Positions 18,614-27,794 of a stretch of DNA of 64,000 nucleotides are shown here, piece after piece. Each line of letters begins with the position of its first letter. Positions within the stretch are counted from its first letter, which is position 1. A model generated the notes under the pieces. That model saw only the letters and a list, made by a program, of their open reading frames with translations. It ran no database searches and had not been told where the DNA came from. The position numbers were made by a program, and so were the translations under genes. The stretch comes from CBDEVH01 sp965243565. GTDB lineage: Bacteria > Pseudomonadota > Gammaproteobacteria > Tethybacterales > Persebacteraceae. The DNA lies in the NCBI GenBank assembly GCA_965243565.1, contig OZ251571.1, positions 434,001 to 498,000 of the forward strand. The letters run 5' to 3'.

Positions 18614-19669
18614 TTAGTAATTTAACTCACCTGTTTCGTAACGTTTTGCCATTTCAGCCAATGCGATAGGCTTTAGCGTATTGGCTTGGTTAACACAGCC
18701 AAAGGCATCAAAGCGAGACTCGCACAGAGTTTGCATTTTATCCATCGCTGGTTTGTTAAATTTTCGTGGGTCAAACTCTGATGGATGGGTTTTGGCAATT
18801 TTGCGGTATTGTCCAATAACAGCCAATCGGCAGTCGGTATCGATGTTAATTTTTCGTACGCCATGTTTAATGCCATTGACGATTTCTTCGACAGGAACGC
18901 CAAAAGTCTGTGGCATATCACCGCCAAACTCAGTAAATATATCTTGTAATTCTTGTGGAACACTAGACGAACCATGCATTACCATATGTAATTTTGGTAA
19001 TTTTTCGTGTATTTTTTTAATGACATCAATAGCAAGTATATTGCCATCTGGCTTGCGGGTAAATTTGTAAGCACCGTGTGATGTACCAATAGCAACGGCC
19101 AGAGCGTCAACTTGTGTTGTTCGAACAAAGGCATCTGCTTCATCGGGGTCGGTTAATAGTTGCTTATGTTCTAATTCGCCTTCAAAACCGTGTCCGTCTT
19201 CTGCTTCACCTTTACCGCTTTCGAGTGAGCCAAGACAGCCTAATTCGCCTTCTACCGATACACCCACCATGTGAGCCATGTCGGTTACTTGTTTGGTAAC
19301 GGCAACATTGTAATCGTAATCAGCTGGTGTTTTGCCATCCTCTTTTAGTGAGCCGTCCATCATAACGCTAGTAAAGCCGTTGGTAACTGCCGATAGACAG
19401 GTCATGGGCTTATTGCCGTGGTCAAGGTGAATACAAATAGGAATATCAGGATACGCTTCGGCGGCGGCAAGCAATAGATGCCGCAAAAATACATCACCTG
19501 CATAGGCACGCGCCCCGCGACTTGCTTGCACAATAACAGGTGCTTTGCAGGCATCAGCCGCTTGCATAATTGCCTTTACCTGTTCAAGATTGTTCACATT
19601 AAATGCTGGAACGCCGTAGTTATTATCCCGAGCATGGTCCAATAATTGTCTTAAAGTTATGATAGCCAT
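18614..19669 (-). CDS. fba: Fructose-bisphosphate aldolase, class II
   Basis: A zinc-dependent aldolase of 351 residues in glycolysis, gluconeogenesis or the Calvin cycle. CIHLDHGN near 79-86 holds the catalytic Asp and a zinc His, the second metal region is VEGELGCLGSLESG with nearby acidic residues, and GTSHGAYKF plus MHGSSSVP and NIDTDCRLA give the remaining metal and phosphate sites. The start MAIITLRQLLDHARDNNYGV at 19669 is the family start; an in-frame start 24 bases further up is less likely. Convergent with lgt; its start region faces the DUF484 gene. Confidence 0.96.
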   Translation of the reverse strand: MAIITLRQLLDHARDNNYGVPAFNVNNLEQVKAIMQAADACKAPVIVQASRGARAYAGDVFLRHLLLAAAEAYPDIPICIHLDHGNKPMTCLSAVTNGFTSVMMDGSLKEDGKTPADYDYNVAVTKQVTDMAHMVGVSVEGELGCLGSLESGKGEAEDGHGFEGELEHKQLLTDPDEADAFVRTTQVDALAVAIGTSHGAYKFTRKPDGNILAIDVIKKIHEKLPKLHMVMHGSSSVPQELQDIFTEFGGDMPQTFGVPVEEIVNGIKHGVRKINIDTDCRLAVIGQYRKIAKTHPSEFDPRKFNKPAMDKMQTLCESRFDAFGCVNQANTLKPIALAEMAKRYETGELNY

Positions 19670-19748
19670 GAACGTAATTATAAAACAAAGCATTGGCTTT
19701 TTGTTGGTAAGTGTTCAATTTTGCTACTATTCGCGATACAATCCTTTT

Positions 19749-20228
19749 ATGTTAATAGATATTCGTGCAAAAGAAATCGCCAACTGGCGTAAAAGTGCCC
19801 GTCATTTGGCAAATGCACTGGCTGACATTGAAGAAACAGCCATTGTCAACGATAAAATTGTGTTGGCATTGCACAAAGTGGCATTGGCACTTATAAGCAA
19901 TAAGGCACAGTGGTGCAATGACATAGAGCAGATACTAGAAAAACAGCTCTCTATTGCGCGTTGTCGTGTGCTTATTTTTGACAATAAAACCGATAATTTA
20001 TATAAAATAAGTAACCGCCTACCAGCCAAAGGGTTGATTGTTGAAACTGCGATAATAGACACATTAGAATATAAAGGTGCAAAATCGTATTTTTATCTAC
20101 CGCTGAAAAAAAACAAGCAACTTTGCGGTATTTTGGTATTAGCAGAAAAAAAACCAAACGCATATCCGCATGATGCGTCAAACGATTTGGTACGCCGTTT
20201 GGGTGAGCTCATTATTGCCAAACTATGA
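19749..20228 (+). CDS. DUF484 (GAF-like) protein
   Basis: A 159-residue protein of the DUF484/YigA family, a GAF-like fold of unknown ligand. The family trait is a short N-terminal helix followed by a domain with FYLPLKKNKQLCGILVLAEKK-type GAF strands; here YFYLPLKKNKQLCGILVL is near 115-132 and a late GELIIAKL ends the protein. In proteobacteria it precedes xerC, exactly as here, with a four-base ATGA overlap. The ATG at 19749 matches the family length; the open frame extends 30 codons further up, overlapping the fba start. Confidence 0.78.
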   Translation: MLIDIRAKEIANWRKSARHLANALADIEETAIVNDKIVLALHKVALALISNKAQWCNDIEQILEKQLSIARCRVLIFDNKTDNLYKISNRLPAKGLIVETAIIDTLEYKGAKSYFYLPLKKNKQLCGILVLAEKKPNAYPHDASNDLVRRLGELIIAKL

Positions 20229-21160
20229 CAACCACGCCATCGCTTACGGTATTAATTGAGTCTTATATTGAATCATTACAGTTGATTCGGCGTTTATCTG
20301 CAAATACGGTTGTGGCTTATCAGCGCGATTTGGCAACGCTTAAAAGTGGCATTGACGGCATTGATCTCAACCGTGTGGACACATTGACAATACGGCGACT
20401 CATCACCGAGCAGCGACATTTGCACCCGTCATCATTGGCGCGGTTACTATCGGCTTGGCGGACATTCTTTGATTATTTAATTGACAATGACATTGTTGGT
20501 GCAAACCCTGTCAATACGATTAAAGCACCTAAAAAACCAGCGGTATTACCCCGTGCTTTAAACCCTGATGAAATAACGCATTTATTGCAAGTTCCCGCCA
20601 TTGCTACGACATTGACCAACAAGAAATGGATAGCGATTCGAGACTGCAGTATTATGGAATTACTCTATTCTTCGGCATTGCGGCTATTTGAGTTGGTTCA
20701 GTTAAATATAATTGACATTGATTTAAAAAACCGAACCCTCACAGTGCACAAGGGCAAAGGCGGCAAAGGCAGGGTTGTCCCCATTGGTCAACATGCCGTA
20801 AGTGCATTAAAAGCGTGGTTACATTATCGTCAAATAGTGTGCATAGCACCGCATGAATCCGCTTTGTTTATCAGCCAGCTAAAAAAGCGACTATCGGCTC
20901 GTGCTATCCAAAAACGGCTTGAAAAATATGCACAAGCCACGCATTTAAATAAACCAGCCAGCCCGCATGTATTTAGACACTCTTGTGCTTCTCATTTTTT
21001 GCAATCCAGTGGTGATCTACGTGCTACGCAAGAGCTATTAGGGCATAAAGACATCAGTAGCACTCAAATTTACACTCGTTTAGACTTTCAACACTTGGCA
21101 AAAGTGTACGACAAAGCGCACCCCAGGGCTATTAATGCCATTAATAAAGAGTCAAAATAA
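20225..21160 (+). CDS. xerC: Tyrosine recombinase XerC
   Basis: The XerC partner of the XerCD site-specific recombinase that resolves chromosome dimers at dif before division. The N-terminal SAM-like DNA-binding domain is at about 1-95 and the catalytic domain follows. The catalytic residues are all visible: Arg153 (SSALRLFEL), Lys178 (HKGKGGKGR), His248 and Arg251 (HVFRHS), His274 (LLGHKD) and nucleophile Tyr283 (QIYTRL). 311 residues is normal. Context with DUF484 supports XerC over XerD or an integrase; no attachment site or mobile cargo is near. Confidence 0.93.
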   Translation: MTTTPSLTVLIESYIESLQLIRRLSANTVVAYQRDLATLKSGIDGIDLNRVDTLTIRRLITEQRHLHPSSLARLLSAWRTFFDYLIDNDIVGANPVNTIKAPKKPAVLPRALNPDEITHLLQVPAIATTLTNKKWIAIRDCSIMELLYSSALRLFELVQLNIIDIDLKNRTLTVHKGKGGKGRVVPIGQHAVSALKAWLHYRQIVCIAPHESALFISQLKKRLSARAIQKRLEKYAQATHLNKPASPHVFRHSCASHFLQSSGDLRATQELLGHKDISSTQIYTRLDFQHLAKVYDKAHPRAINAINKESK

Positions 21161-21174
21161 CCAACGTTATTTTG
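21153..21174 (+). terminator. Hairpin over the xerC stop codon
   Basis: CAAAATAAC (21153-21161) and GTTATTTTG (21166-21174) are exact reverse complements with a 4-base loop, spanning the TAA stop. The stem is AT-rich and lacks a T-tract, so this is a weak terminator or a chance palindrome. Confidence 0.35.
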
Positions 21175-21218
21175 ATGAAAATGGCTTGCTGTTTAGAGTT
21201 TAGAACTTAAGGGGCATT

Positions 21219-21752
21219 TTAGATCGATAATTGCAATAAAGATACATCTTGATAACCTTCGAGGATTAATTGAGCGCGAATACGCTCAGCGATGTTTTTA
21301 TCAACATAAGGTCCTACCCATACGCGGTACAAGGTATTACCATCGGTTAAATTGCCGGGTTTTATAATGGTAGCATGCCCGTTAAGGATGACTTTGCCAC
21401 GTAAATTTTCGGCAGTTTCTGCGTTGCGAAAAGCACCGATTTGTAAATAAAATTCAAAAGAATACAATGTTTCGGGGGATTGCGTATCATTGGCAGAAAC
21501 CGGTTTAATCGTGCCATTTTTACCATTGATTAGTATATCGCGATAATCAGAATAATCAGATTGTTCATCGTCTTCATTGTCTTTGCCTGATATTGCATTT
21601 AGTTTGCGAGTAGGTGAGGAATCGATAAAAGGCAAGTGTAATTCGTTAATATAAGCCGCCAATACACCTGCTCCTAAAGTACCTGTGCTGACTCCCAGCA
21701 AGTAAAAAAACAAGCCTTTTAAAAAACCAAACCCTTTTTTTTGTTTTGCCAT
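21219..21752 (-). CDS. SPOR-domain membrane protein
   Basis: A 177-residue protein with a basic N-terminus (MAKQKKGFGF), one membrane helix (about 11-32), a variable periplasmic linker and a C-terminal SPOR domain (about 98-177; FYLQIGAFRNAETAENLRGK and LYRVWVGPYVDKNIAERIRAQL). SPOR domains bind glycan strands lacking stem peptides at division septa. An FtsN-like or DedD-like SPOR gene next to argS is common in gammaproteobacteria; here its ATG overlaps the argS stop by one base. It might be the FtsN counterpart, though it is short. Confidence 0.85.
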   Translation of the reverse strand: MAKQKKGFGFLKGLFFYLLGVSTGTLGAGVLAAYINELHLPFIDSSPTRKLNAISGKDNEDDEQSDYSDYRDILINGKNGTIKPVSANDTQSPETLYSFEFYLQIGAFRNAETAENLRGKVILNGHATIIKPGNLTDGNTLYRVWVGPYVDKNIAERIRAQLILEGYQDVSLLQLSI

Positions 21753-23539
21753 TATATTTTTTCGGGGAGTGGTATGCCCAGTAAATTTTCTCCACAGTTA
21801 TCAATAACCTGCCAAACAGCCAATAATAAACTGAGTTTAGCCAGTGTATCGGGGTCGGTATTAGCATCGGTGCTGGGTGTTGGATTATTTGGATCTTGCT
21901 TTGGAAGAATTCTATTTTTTTCATAAAAGCGATGCACCAATCTGGCGAGATCGTGCAGATAAACGGTTAATAAGTGTGGTGCTCTATCGATTCCTGCCCT
22001 AGTAATCGCCTGCGAAAATCGAATTAAATGATCGCCCAACGCCAGAGCTTCTTTGTTATTGTAAAGCGAATCAAGTTTTATAGTATGTAATTGTTGCACA
22101 CCTCCCCCCCAATTTTTAATGATATTGCATATACGGGCTTTGGCATATTGAATATAGTAAACAGGGTTATTGGTATCTTTTTTCATTGCTACGCTAATAT
22201 CAAAATCAAGATGTTGGTCATTTTTACGACTGATAAAAAAGTAACGTGTGGCATCTAATCCCACCTGCTCGACCAACTCGCTAACGGTTATAAACGTCCC
22301 TGTGCGAGTAGACATTTTAATGCGATCAGTTGCATTGACAAGTGATACAAACTGAATAATTTGCGTTTCAATTTTTTCTTTAGCAAAGCCAAGAGCCATT
22401 GCGACAGCACTAATACGAGGGATATAACCATGATGATCCGCTCCTAATACATTAAGCAATTGATACGAAGGTGAGTCATTGCGCAATAATTTATTGTAAT
22501 GATAGGCAATATCGGCAGCAAAATACGTCCATTCGCCATTGCTACGCTGCACCACTCTGTTTTTGTCATCACCAAAGTCGGTTGATTTAAACCATAAAGC
22601 GTTGTCTTTTTCTTCGAGATGATGTTTGTCTTGCATCATGGCAACCGCTTTTGTTACTTCATCTTTGTTGTGTAGCCATGTTTCTTGAAAAAAATCAACA
22701 GTAGTAGGATCAACGCCCAACGCTTGCATATCTTGGTGAATCACCTCTGACATCACAAGATTACACAAATCGTTTTGAATCGTTTTCTGTAGTGGTATGG
22801 CAGTGGCGTTCTTCCATGCTATGATTAACTCATTGGCGTTGTCATCTGCACTATCAGACTCTTGTAATGTATTTATTAATATGTCATCGGGTTTGTCGAT
22901 GGTCAGAAAATAGTGGCTGAGTTTATTGGCAATGGGGATTAAATAATCACCTTGATAGCTGCCTTTTGGCATTGGGTATTGCCAGTATCTAAGCCATGTA
23001 GAAGCCGCCAATATAGACATTTGTCTGCCAGCGTCGTTAACATAATATTCGCGATTGACAGTATAACCGTTAAATTGTAGTAGCTTGGACAAACAGTCCC
23101 CATAGACGCAAGCTCGACCATGTCCAATGTGTAAAGGTCCGGTTGGATTGGCAGATATAAATTCTAATAATACAGTGGTACCACTGCCTTGTTCGGTTTT
23201 GCCATAATCATTTTTTGTATTTAATATTTCGTTCACCACTGCTATTTTAACTGCTGGTTTTAACGTAAAATTTATAAAGCCGGGGGCGGCGATACTCACT
23301 GAATCGATGCTATTAGGAACAGTAAGATGAGACAATAAACCATTGGCAATATCCAGTGGTTTTTGTCTTAATACTTTTGCCAACGACAGAGCAATGGGGC
23401 ATGCGTAATCGCCATGAGCTTGTTGTTGGGGTTTTTCGACCGCTATTAAATGAGCAAAATCACCAGCCAGTGGTGATAGCCGCTTGCAAGCCTCTGTTAG
23501 TGCTAGTGTTAAAACGTGGTGTATGGTGCTAGGTAACAT
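21752..23539 (-). CDS. argS: Arginyl-tRNA synthetase
   Basis: A class I aminoacyl-tRNA synthetase of 595 residues charging tRNA-Arg. The HIGH motif is in SANPTGPLHIGHGRACVYGD near 126-145, the KMSKS-equivalent is IKMSTRTGTF, and the C-terminal DALR anticodon-binding domain ends with LLAVWQVIDNCGENLLGI. The N-terminal Add1 domain is present. Translationally coupled to the SPOR gene downstream. Confidence 0.97.
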   Translation of the reverse strand: MLPSTIHHVLTLALTEACKRLSPLAGDFAHLIAVEKPQQQAHGDYACPIALSLAKVLRQKPLDIANGLLSHLTVPNSIDSVSIAAPGFINFTLKPAVKIAVVNEILNTKNDYGKTEQGSGTTVLLEFISANPTGPLHIGHGRACVYGDCLSKLLQFNGYTVNREYYVNDAGRQMSILAASTWLRYWQYPMPKGSYQGDYLIPIANKLSHYFLTIDKPDDILINTLQESDSADDNANELIIAWKNATAIPLQKTIQNDLCNLVMSEVIHQDMQALGVDPTTVDFFQETWLHNKDEVTKAVAMMQDKHHLEEKDNALWFKSTDFGDDKNRVVQRSNGEWTYFAADIAYHYNKLLRNDSPSYQLLNVLGADHHGYIPRISAVAMALGFAKEKIETQIIQFVSLVNATDRIKMSTRTGTFITVSELVEQVGLDATRYFFISRKNDQHLDFDISVAMKKDTNNPVYYIQYAKARICNIIKNWGGGVQQLHTIKLDSLYNNKEALALGDHLIRFSQAITRAGIDRAPHLLTVYLHDLARLVHRFYEKNRILPKQDPNNPTPSTDANTDPDTLAKLSLLLAVWQVIDNCGENLLGIPLPEKI

Positions 23540-23555
23540 TATTTTTATAGGTTAA

Positions 23556-25592
23556 TTATACGCCGTTATGGCGGTGTCCTTGTGTAACTGTGGCATGCAA
23601 AGTTGCAAAATCATCAATCGCTGGCAAACAATGTTGTTTGGTGCATACAACTGCATGAACGCCGCTTTTGGGGGTTGGCTTTTGCATCGATGATGGCAGT
23701 TCCTCTTGGTTATCAGCTAAGACATAGACCAAACAATCTGTTTGTGTATCGGTTTCTAGCTGCCACTGCCACTGCTTGCATAAGGCGACCTCGCCACATA
23801 AAAAAACAAGAGCAGGCGGTTGTAAGTGATAATGTAGGGACTCTAGTAACGATGCTGCAGCGGTGGACTGTTGCTCGATCATCTGCGAAAAAACATTAAG
23901 TGCTGCCTCGACCATAGTTGCATAAAGCGGGTTGGCAGTTAGCCAATACAATTTTTGCAACGCCACACAAGCGACACCATTACCGCTAGGAATAGCGGAA
24001 TCTTCAAACGACTTAATACGGCGGATTAATGTCGATTGTGCCTCATCAGTAAAAAAGAATCCACCGTTAAAGCAATCCTCGTAGTTTTCATGTAATTCTA
24101 AGGCAAGCGTATTGGCATAAAAAAGCCACTCTGCCGAAAAATCTGCATGTAGCATTTCGACAGTTGCATCCAATAAAAAAGCACAATCATCAACAAACCC
24201 ATTATCGCCCAATTGCTGTTGATGCGACACCGCAATGGTGCGATTCAAAATTCGCATTTGTGTAAACAATGCGCGTAGTGACGTTTTGGCAATGCTTAGC
24301 CATTCATCGTTTTTATAGTATCGTGAAGCCCGTATAAGTGCTTTTATCAGCAAGGCATTCCAAGCGCATAAAATTTTATTATCGATATCTGGTGCTTTGC
24401 GTTTTTGTCGTGCTGTCAGTAATTTTTGTTGTGCTGATTGCAGTTGGGTATTACAGTACGCAACAGAGCAATCCAATTGCTGAGCTGTTTGTATTAGGCT
24501 TTTTTTGTTTTGTAAATGCCATTTTTCATCGACATCGGGAGCGTCGTGTAGCCCCCACAGGTGCGAAACAATACGATATTCTTCATCATTGACAAGTGTT
24601 TTAATAACGGCAGCATCCCATAAATAATACGCCCCTTCGCCATCTGCGGTATCGGCATCCATTGAAGCGTAAAAACAACCTGTTTCATCACGCATAAAAT
24701 CAACCAACCAGCGAATGGTTTTTTCAATCACAGCGGTATGCTGTGGTAGATTTGCTTCAGTAAGCAACAACAACAATAAGGCATTGTCATACAACATTTT
24801 TTCAAAATGAGGCACTGCCCACTCTTTGTCAACACAATATCGGTAAAACCCACCAGATAAATGGTCATAAAGCCCACGTTCACACATGGTATCAATGCTT
24901 ACGATAACTTTTTGTAGCAATGCTTTATTGTTTTTTAGACGCGCTTGTTTTAGGCAAAAACCGAGTTCGACTGGATGTGGAAATTTAGGAGAACGACCCA
25001 AGCCAGCACCATCATCATCAAACAACCGTTCAAACTGTTCTATAGCGGAATCCAGCACAGCATTGGTTAATACTGACGGTTGGGGGTAGGCATCCAAGTG
25101 GTTTAAAAAAGTAAGCACGGCTTTATTTTTTTCGATAATCGCTTGACGGTCATGCGTCCATGCCAAGTGTACTTTTTGTAATAAATCAGTAAAAGAAGTT
25201 AAACCATGGCTTGGATATTTTGGAAAATAAGTACCACCAAAAAAAGGATAACCCTCTGGCGTTAAAAACATAGTAAGAGGCCAGCCCCCGCCACGGCGGG
25301 CAAACAAATAATGACTCGCTTGATAAATTTTATCAATATCAGGGCGTTCTTCTCTATCCACTTTTATATTAACAAAATGCTCATTCATAATGCGGGCGGT
25401 CTCATCATCTTCAAACGATTCATGAGCCATCACATGGCACCAATGACAAGCCGCATACCCAACCGACAACAAGATAGGTTTGTCTTGCTGCTTGGCTTGT
25501 GCCAACGCTTCATCGTCCCAAGGCTGCCAATGGACAGGGTTATCTTGGTGCTGATGCAGGTAAGGCGAGCGTGTATTACGCAGTCGGTTCAA
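23556..25592 (-). CDS. Thioredoxin-like DUF255 protein (YyaL/Spata20 family)
   Basis: A cytosolic protein of about 678 residues with an N-terminal thioredoxin-like DUF255 domain carrying CHWC (GYAACHWCHVMAHESFED) and a long C-terminal alpha/alpha-barrel like that of sugar epimerases and glycosidases (LSGGFYRYCVDKEWAVPHFEKMLYDNA is cut here by motif: GGFYRYCVD then PHFEKMLYDNA). The family is widespread but its activity is not settled; a redox or thiol-related role is suspected. I chose the TTG at 25592 (MNRLRNTRSPYL), the usual family start; a TTG at 25616 would add eight residues and enlarge the overlap with the MOSC gene upstream. Confidence 0.85.
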   Translation of the reverse strand: MNRLRNTRSPYLHQHQDNPVHWQPWDDEALAQAKQQDKPILLSVGYAACHWCHVMAHESFEDDETARIMNEHFVNIKVDREERPDIDKIYQASHYLFARRGGGWPLTMFLTPEGYPFFGGTYFPKYPSHGLTSFTDLLQKVHLAWTHDRQAIIEKNKAVLTFLNHLDAYPQPSVLTNAVLDSAIEQFERLFDDDGAGLGRSPKFPHPVELGFCLKQARLKNNKALLQKVIVSIDTMCERGLYDHLSGGFYRYCVDKEWAVPHFEKMLYDNALLLLLLTEANLPQHTAVIEKTIRWLVDFMRDETGCFYASMDADTADGEGAYYLWDAAVIKTLVNDEEYRIVSHLWGLHDAPDVDEKWHLQNKKSLIQTAQQLDCSVAYCNTQLQSAQQKLLTARQKRKAPDIDNKILCAWNALLIKALIRASRYYKNDEWLSIAKTSLRALFTQMRILNRTIAVSHQQQLGDNGFVDDCAFLLDATVEMLHADFSAEWLFYANTLALELHENYEDCFNGGFFFTDEAQSTLIRRIKSFEDSAIPSGNGVACVALQKLYWLTANPLYATMVEAALNVFSQMIEQQSTAAASLLESLHYHLQPPALVFLCGEVALCKQWQWQLETDTQTDCLVYVLADNQEELPSSMQKPTPKSGVHAVVCTKQHCLPAIDDFATLHATVTQGHRHNGV

Positions 25593-26322
25593 TGCAAATT
25601 TCCATTCCTTGGGCAATAGTGCCGCTTTTTTGAATCGTTACAAAAATTCCCAAATCAGTATGTTTACGTGCTTTATAAATCAGTTCAGGCACTTTTTTAT
25701 CACGCTCTGCCGTTTGTGGATTCACCCATGTTGCAGCGCAGCGGGGAACGCCCGCTTGTGGTATTAACACGGCATCACCAACAGAAAAATGGTTTTTGAT
25801 TGATTCTTCTGCCCATGCTTCCAACCCCGAAAAAACAATATTCGCCCGAAACCGCTCCACTTGTGAGACATCACCTAATAAGTCGGCAACTGTATTGCTA
25901 TTGACGGCAGTTAAAATAGCAGCATCATCCCATAACGGTTTATTTTTGCTATCGACCAATGTTAATTGCGGAATATTCAGATAATCGGCAACCGCTTGTG
26001 CCAATATTGCTTTTTCGGCATTGTTATTGATATCTGCACGCCCCAGTTGTTTATCACGATGAAAAATCAACAACATATTATTGGTATCATCAAAAGTAGC
26101 GGTCAAATGGGCAAGCAATTCATATTTTTTGAGTGATACAAAATACTGCCATGGTCGCCATTTTTCTGTCCCTAAAAGCAGTTGGGTGGAATCGGCAAAC
26201 GCCAGACCAAACCGCCTATCGTTGTCAATACCGCTGCCTTGGACTAAATTTACTTGAGTTAATGTCTCGCCTTTTAAACCTTTAATGGGATAGCGATGAA
26301 GTGATTCTATAATAACTGGCAT
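25576..26322 (-). CDS. MOSC-domain protein
   Basis: A 248-residue protein with an N-terminal MOSC_N beta-barrel (IESLHRYPIKGLKGE, RRFGLAF) and a C-terminal MOSC domain (about 105-245) with the conserved cysteine in GVPRCAATWVNP near residue 204. MOSC proteins bind molybdenum cofactor through that cysteine and reduce N-hydroxylated compounds or deliver sulfur. It lacks the C-terminal ferredoxin domain found in YcbX-type members. Its end overlaps the DUF255 gene, so the two are probably co-transcribed. Confidence 0.88.
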   Translation of the reverse strand: MPVIIESLHRYPIKGLKGETLTQVNLVQGSGIDNDRRFGLAFADSTQLLLGTEKWRPWQYFVSLKKYELLAHLTATFDDTNNMLLIFHRDKQLGRADINNNAEKAILAQAVADYLNIPQLTLVDSKNKPLWDDAAILTAVNSNTVADLLGDVSQVERFRANIVFSGLEAWAEESIKNHFSVGDAVLIPQAGVPRCAATWVNPQTAERDKKVPELIYKARKHTDLGIFVTIQKSGTIAQGMEICIEPTA

Positions 26323-26414
26323 AGCTAATAATTATACAAGTAAAAGCCAATGAACCGTGGGTTTGTTTTGCTAATGGTAGAATCACCGAATAAAAAGTAA
26401 TACGGAGGTAGAAC

Positions 26415-27779
26415 ATGTCATTGAAAAACAAACAATACGATCTTTTTGTCATAGGCGGCGGCAGTGGTGGTGTGCGTGCAGCGCGCTTGGCGGCGGCACG
26501 AGGCAAAAAAGTGGCATTGGCAGAAAAATCAAAATTAGGTGGAACTTGTGTCAATGTTGGATGTGTGCCAAAAAAATTATTTTATTATGCTGCTGGTTTT
26601 GCCACAGACAGTGCGTTATCAAAGGCATATGGCTGGAGCAATGCCACCACTGGCACAATGCATTGGCAAACACTCATCGCTAATAAAAACACTGAAATAA
26701 ATCGATTAAACAAAATTTACGAACAATTATTGGCAAATGCAGGTGTGGAATACATAAACGAACACGCCAGTTTAAAAGATAAAAACACCGTGCAAGTTGG
26801 TGACCAAATAGTTACTGCCGATCATATTTTATTGGCAAGCGGTGGTGTCCCTACACGGCTATCGATTCCGGGAGCGGAGTTGGCAGTTGTGTCAGATGAC
26901 CTATTCTTTTTGCCCGAGCTACCCAAGCGTATCGTTATTATCGGCGGCGGTTATATTGCTTTAGAATTTGCTGGTATTTTCGCTGGTTTAGGTTCTGAAG
27001 TAACCATTACATACCGTGCCGACTTACCAATGCGAGGCTTGGACGAAGACATCCGTCAGTATTTGGCAGCAGGGCTACAAGCCCAAAACATTAACATCAT
27101 TGCAAACAAACAACCTGCCGCTATCAGCGAACAAGCAGCTGGCAAAACGTTGACGATGCAAGACGGGCAAACCATTACTGCCGATTTAATAGTCAGTGCC
27201 ATTGGTCGGCGTGCTAGCAGTGATGCTTTGAATCTGCAAGCTGCAGGTATTGAGGTACGCCCCAATGGTACGATACCTGTAAATGACTCCTACCAAACCA
27301 ATTGTCCTTCGGTGTATGCGGTAGGCGATTTGCTTAACACCACTGCATTAACACCGGTTGCCATTGCCGAAGCGATGGTATTTATCGATAGAGTTTTTGA
27401 CGGCAAAAGCGACTCTGCCATTGATTACGACAACATACCAACTGCTGTTTTTTCGCACCCTAGCTTTGCCACTGCCGGGCTTAGTGAGGCAGCGGCGATT
27501 AAACGCGGGTTACCCGTTGCCATCTACACCAGTGAGTTTCGTCCCATGAAAAGTAGTTTTGGTGGGTCGGACGAAAAAGCCCTGATGAAATTAATAGTCC
27601 ATGAGCAAACCAACCGTATTATTGGTGCGCAAATGGTCGGTGAAGGAGCATCTGAAATCATGCAAGGCATTGCCATTGCCATTACTGCTGGTGCAACCAA
27701 ACAAGACTTTGACAACACCATTGGCATTCACCCCAGTAGTGCTGAAGAATTTGTTACCTTGCGTGAACGCACGCGTTAG
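26415..27779 (+). CDS. gor: Glutathione-disulfide reductase
   Basis: A flavoprotein of 454 residues that keeps glutathione reduced using NADPH. FAD-binding GGGSGGVRAAR is at 14-24, the redox disulfide is Cys45/Cys50 (GGTCVNVGC), the NADP-binding fold starts IIGGGYIALEFAG, and the active His439/Glu444 pair is in IHPSSAEEF. The ribosome-binding site GGAGGT at 26403-26408 is one of the strongest in the window. Presence of Gor implies glutathione metabolism and matches the Atm1-type exporter at 33.3 kb, whose relatives export glutathione-linked species. Confidence 0.95.
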   Translation: MSLKNKQYDLFVIGGGSGGVRAARLAAARGKKVALAEKSKLGGTCVNVGCVPKKLFYYAAGFATDSALSKAYGWSNATTGTMHWQTLIANKNTEINRLNKIYEQLLANAGVEYINEHASLKDKNTVQVGDQIVTADHILLASGGVPTRLSIPGAELAVVSDDLFFLPELPKRIVIIGGGYIALEFAGIFAGLGSEVTITYRADLPMRGLDEDIRQYLAAGLQAQNINIIANKQPAAISEQAAGKTLTMQDGQTITADLIVSAIGRRASSDALNLQAAGIEVRPNGTIPVNDSYQTNCPSVYAVGDLLNTTALTPVAIAEAMVFIDRVFDGKSDSAIDYDNIPTAVFSHPSFATAGLSEAAAIKRGLPVAIYTSEFRPMKSSFGGSDEKALMKLIVHEQTNRIIGAQMVGEGASEIMQGIAIAITAGATKQDFDNTIGIHPSSAEEFVTLRERTR

Positions 27780-27794
27780 TTTAAAATAGCGACT

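Noticed and set aside
20225..21160. xerC as an integrase of a mobile element
   Set aside because: The DUF484-xerC coupling and full XerC features indicate the chromosome-dimer recombinase; no attachment repeats or cargo genes are present.
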